DNA of 15,507 nt from DASSUC01 sp035649895 (GTDB taxonomy: Bacteria > Actinomycetota > Actinomycetes > Mycobacteriales > Micromonosporaceae), in assembly GCA_035649895.1 (NCBI GenBank), contig DASRIS010000121.1:1-15507 (forward strand). Direction: 5' to 3'. Below, one piece after another: positions 13,903 to 15,507 of the stretch; position 1 is the first letter of the stretch, and every line of letters begins with the position of its first letter. A model generated the notes under the pieces. That model did no database searches, was not told the origin of the DNA, and saw only the letters and a list, made by a program, of their open reading frames with translations. The translations under genes were made by a program, and so were the position numbers.

Positions 13903-14829
13903 TCAGAGCCGCATGTGTACGCGGACCGTGGTGCTACCCGCAACGCTGTGAATGCGTACCAGGTCGCAGAGGTAGTTGACCATGAGCAGGCCCCGGCCGC
14001 GGTCGCTCTCCTGCATGGGCGGGACCCGGCCCACCAGCGGGTCGATGATGTGCCCGGCGTCGCGGACCTCGCAGACGATGCCGTCGTTCTCCTGCCAGAT
14101 CCGCACGGTGCCGACGCCGCCGCCGTGCTTGACGCTGTTCGTGGCGATCTCGTTGACGGCGATCTGCAGGTCGGCGACGCGGGTGGCGGCGAGCCCGGCG
14201 CGCCCCGCGTAGCGGGCCACGAACTGGCGTACGTTCGGCAGCTCGCCAACGGTGAACTCGATCGTGGCCGCCTTGGGGGCCGGCTCCGGGAAGGCGCGGT
14301 TGAAGTAGGCGACCACGGCCTCGGGCGCGGTGTAGACGTCGCTGGGGCGCCGGTCGTAGCCCTCGATCACGGTCGGGTGGGTCTGCGTCGCGTCGAAGAG
14401 CACCCGCGGCTCGAGGCTGGCCGTGTCGTACGGGCACAGGATCGTCGCCTCGACCCCCTTGAACGCCAGGTTGATCAGCGCCTCGTGCTGGACGCAGGCC
14501 GGGTACTCCGCGGCGCTGCGGCCGGTCCAGATCGGCTCCCCGATGATGCGCACCGGGCGGCCCTCGTGCTCGTCGAGGAACGCCCGCAGCACCCAGGGGA
14601 TGATCCGGCCGGGGTTGCGCCCGGCGTGGGTCATGTCCCGGAAGGTGACCCGGCGGGCGACCCGGGCGCCGAGCGCCGTGCGCAGCACCTCCACGTTGGG
14701 GCCGGGCACCGCGACCAGCACCGGCTCCCCGGCGGCGAGGGCGGCCTCGACGAACGGCCGGGTGCCGGCGACATACTCCGCCCGGTCGGCGTAGAACAGG
14801 GCGTCATGTACGAACGGTCCGGCGCTCAT
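13903..14829 (-). CDS. MEDS-domain plus HATPase anti-sigma-type regulator (RsbA family)
   Basis: 308 residues in two parts. Residues 1-180 form a MEDS/DcmR-type sensory domain: FVHDALFYADRAEYVAG, AALAAGEPVLVAVPG, RIIPWVLRAFLDEHEGRPVRIIGEPI and VQHEALINLAF. Residues 190-308 are an RsbW-like GHKL ATPase: N-box LQIAVNEIATNSVKHGGG (221-238, with E227 and N231), G1 CEVRDAGHI (253-261) and G2 RGRGLLMVNYL (277-287). There is no phospho-acceptor histidine domain, so it is best read as an anti-sigma or serine kinase regulator rather than a sensor kinase. The MEDS part is expected to sense a small molecule or cofactor. ATG 14829 overlaps the stop of the 41-residue ORF (ATGA) and begins the MEDS homology. 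No sigma factor or anti-sigma antagonist is in the window; they may lie elsewhere. Confidence 0.9.
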   Translation of the reverse strand: MSAGPFVHDALFYADRAEYVAGTRPFVEAALAAGEPVLVAVPGPNVEVLRTALGARVARRVTFRDMTHAGRNPGRIIPWVLRAFLDEHEGRPVRIIGEPIWTGRSAAEYPACVQHEALINLAFKGVEATILCPYDTASLEPRVLFDATQTHPTVIEGYDRRPSDVYTAPEAVVAYFNRAFPEPAPKAATIEFTVGELPNVRQFVARYAGRAGLAATRVADLQIAVNEIATNSVKHGGGVGTVRIWQENDGIVCEVRDAGHIIDPLVGRVPPMQESDRGRGLLMVNYLCDLVRIHSVAGSTTVRVHMRL

Positions 14830-14951
14830 GACCGGTCCGTCTCGGTCGTCGGTGCGTGCCGCCACAGTAGGTCGATCATACGGCGGAGCACCTCCAGCGG
14901 AAGAGTGTCAACGGCGTACGCGACTGGTCCCTGACTGCGGCGCCCGCTCAT
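14826..14951 (-). CDS. Small 41-residue ORF coupled by ATGA overlaps on both sides
   Basis: The frame MSGRRSQGPVAYAVDTLPLE, then VLRRMIDLLWRHAP and a polar TTETDRS end, fills the gap between the membrane-protein gene and the RsbA-like gene exactly. Its ATG overlaps the upstream TGA by four bases (14951-14948) and its TGA overlaps the downstream ATG in the same way (14829-14826). Residues 16-33 can form an amphipathic helix (LPLEVLRRMIDLLWRH). I recognise no family. The double ATGA overlap, with no spare base, is strong positional evidence for translation, and cotranslation with the anti-sigma-type protein suggests a binding partner. The same frame runs open upstream as a shadow of the membrane gene, which weakens the evidence from openness alone. 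Confidence 0.6.
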   Translation of the reverse strand: MSGRRSQGPVAYAVDTLPLEVLRRMIDLLWRHAPTTETDRS

Positions 14952-15475
14952 AGGCCGCGCAGCCAGGTGAAGGCGTCCACAACCCAACCGGTCTGGCGCA
15001 GGTACGCCACGCCGGCGGCCGCGAGGAACAGGCCGGTCACGGCGTGCGAGACCCACGCACCCCGGCGGGTACGGCCCATCGAGCGCTCCAGCACCACCCG
15101 GCCGAGCAGGCGACACAGCCCGAAGACGCCGGCGGCGACGAGCAGCACCAGGACGAAGGTGAACAGGGGCACGGTCAGGCTGAGGCCCCGGGACGAGATC
15201 GCCCAGATGCCCCAGCAGACGAACGCGAACAGCCCGCCGAGGACCGACCACTCGCCACCCCGGCGCAGCTGCCGCGCCTGGTAGCGCCACGGGTAGCGGG
15301 GCGCCGGCGGGCGTGTCGCACCGACGATCGTCTCGGTGGGCGGAGCCACCGGCCTGGGCCGCTGCCCCACCTGGGCGACCCCGGGCCGGTAGGCCGGGTT
15401 GTGCGGGGCGGTGGGCCATACCGGCTGCCGCGCCGGCAGGGTGGGCTCATCCCATGGCTGCGTCGGCTCTGCCAT
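14948..15475 (-). CDS. Membrane protein with Pro-rich cytoplasmic N-terminus and three predicted TM helices
   Basis: 175 residues, no family recognised. Residues 1-72 are polar and proline-rich (PTLPARQPVWPTAPHNPAYR; PRPVAPPTETI), then a basic stretch YQARQLRRGGE. Three hydrophobic helices follow: about 77-95 (LGGLFAFVCWGIWA), 99-124 (VPLFTFVLVLLVAAGVFG) and 143-159 (AVTGLFLAAAGVAYL). Positive-inside residues (RSMGRTRR, 131-138) fit the loop after helix 2. ATG 15475 has an excellent AGGAGGAG ribosome-binding site. It heads the three-gene operon with the small ORF and RsbA-like gene, so it may be a membrane sensor or anchor for that unit; this is inference from linkage. Confidence 0.85.
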   Translation of the reverse strand: MAEPTQPWDEPTLPARQPVWPTAPHNPAYRPGVAQVGQRPRPVAPPTETIVGATRPPAPRYPWRYQARQLRRGGEWSVLGGLFAFVCWGIWAISSRGLSLTVPLFTFVLVLLVAAGVFGLCRLLGRVVLERSMGRTRRGAWVSHAVTGLFLAAAGVAYLRQTGWVVDAFTWLRGL

Positions 15476-15507
15476 TGCTCCTCCTGCCAGCCGGTCGGGC
15501 CCCCGAA

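Noticed and set aside
14875..14911. TTGACA (14911-14906) and TATGAT (14880-14875) on the minus strand as an internal promoter for the RsbA-like gene
   Set aside because: The spacer is 25 bp, too long for a sigma-70-type promoter, and both lie inside the 41-residue ORF.

Overview
The window is very GC-rich, uses GTG starts, carries strong purine Shine-Dalgarno sites and has an actinobacterial gene set: a Streptomyces-type xylose isomerase, a SARP/NB-ARC/TPR regulator, an RsbA-like MEDS plus ATPase protein, TIGR03084, DUF3224 and DUF4188. A filamentous actinomycete, probably of the Micromonosporaceae, is my best inference. No rRNA, tRNA, CRISPR array or transposase was seen.

Layout. 1-621: 3' end of a secreted enzyme with a C-terminal F5/8 type C (discoidin) domain, then a strong hairpin. 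622-2263: a visibly AT-richer segment with a lone self-inhibited (class II) Fic protein; its leader holds two copies of a 50-bp repeat built from helically phased TAGCCGT heptamers. 2307-3507: a MerR regulator divergent from a DUF4188 gene, with an inverted repeat between them. 3520-4021: a broken SGNH-hydrolase gene ending in a tandem repeat, between two hairpins. 4043-8586: minus-strand cluster xylA-xylB-ZIP transporter-AraC regulator-VOC protein; xylA/xylB and araC/VOC are tightly packed, and a hairpin region separates xylB from the ZIP gene. 8742-9512: a TIGR03084 DinB-like protein on plus. 9650-10348: an unknown secreted four-cysteine protein on minus, divergent from a 942-residue SARP-NB-ARC-TPR regulator (10525-13353). 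13388-13783: DUF3224 on minus. 13903-15475: a minus-strand three-gene operon: a membrane protein, a 41-residue small ORF linked by ATGA overlaps at both ends, and a MEDS/HATPase anti-sigma-type protein.

How the genes fit together. XylA isomerises xylose to xylulose and XylB phosphorylates it for the pentose phosphate pathway; no xylose transporter or ROK-type XylR is in view. Several genes are regulator-target pairs (MerR/DUF4188, AraC/VOC, possibly SARP/secreted protein). The right-hand operon looks like a membrane-linked stress or partner-switching signalling unit. The least explained items are the heptamer arrays before fic, the 41-residue ORF, and the orphan secreted protein beside the SARP regulator.
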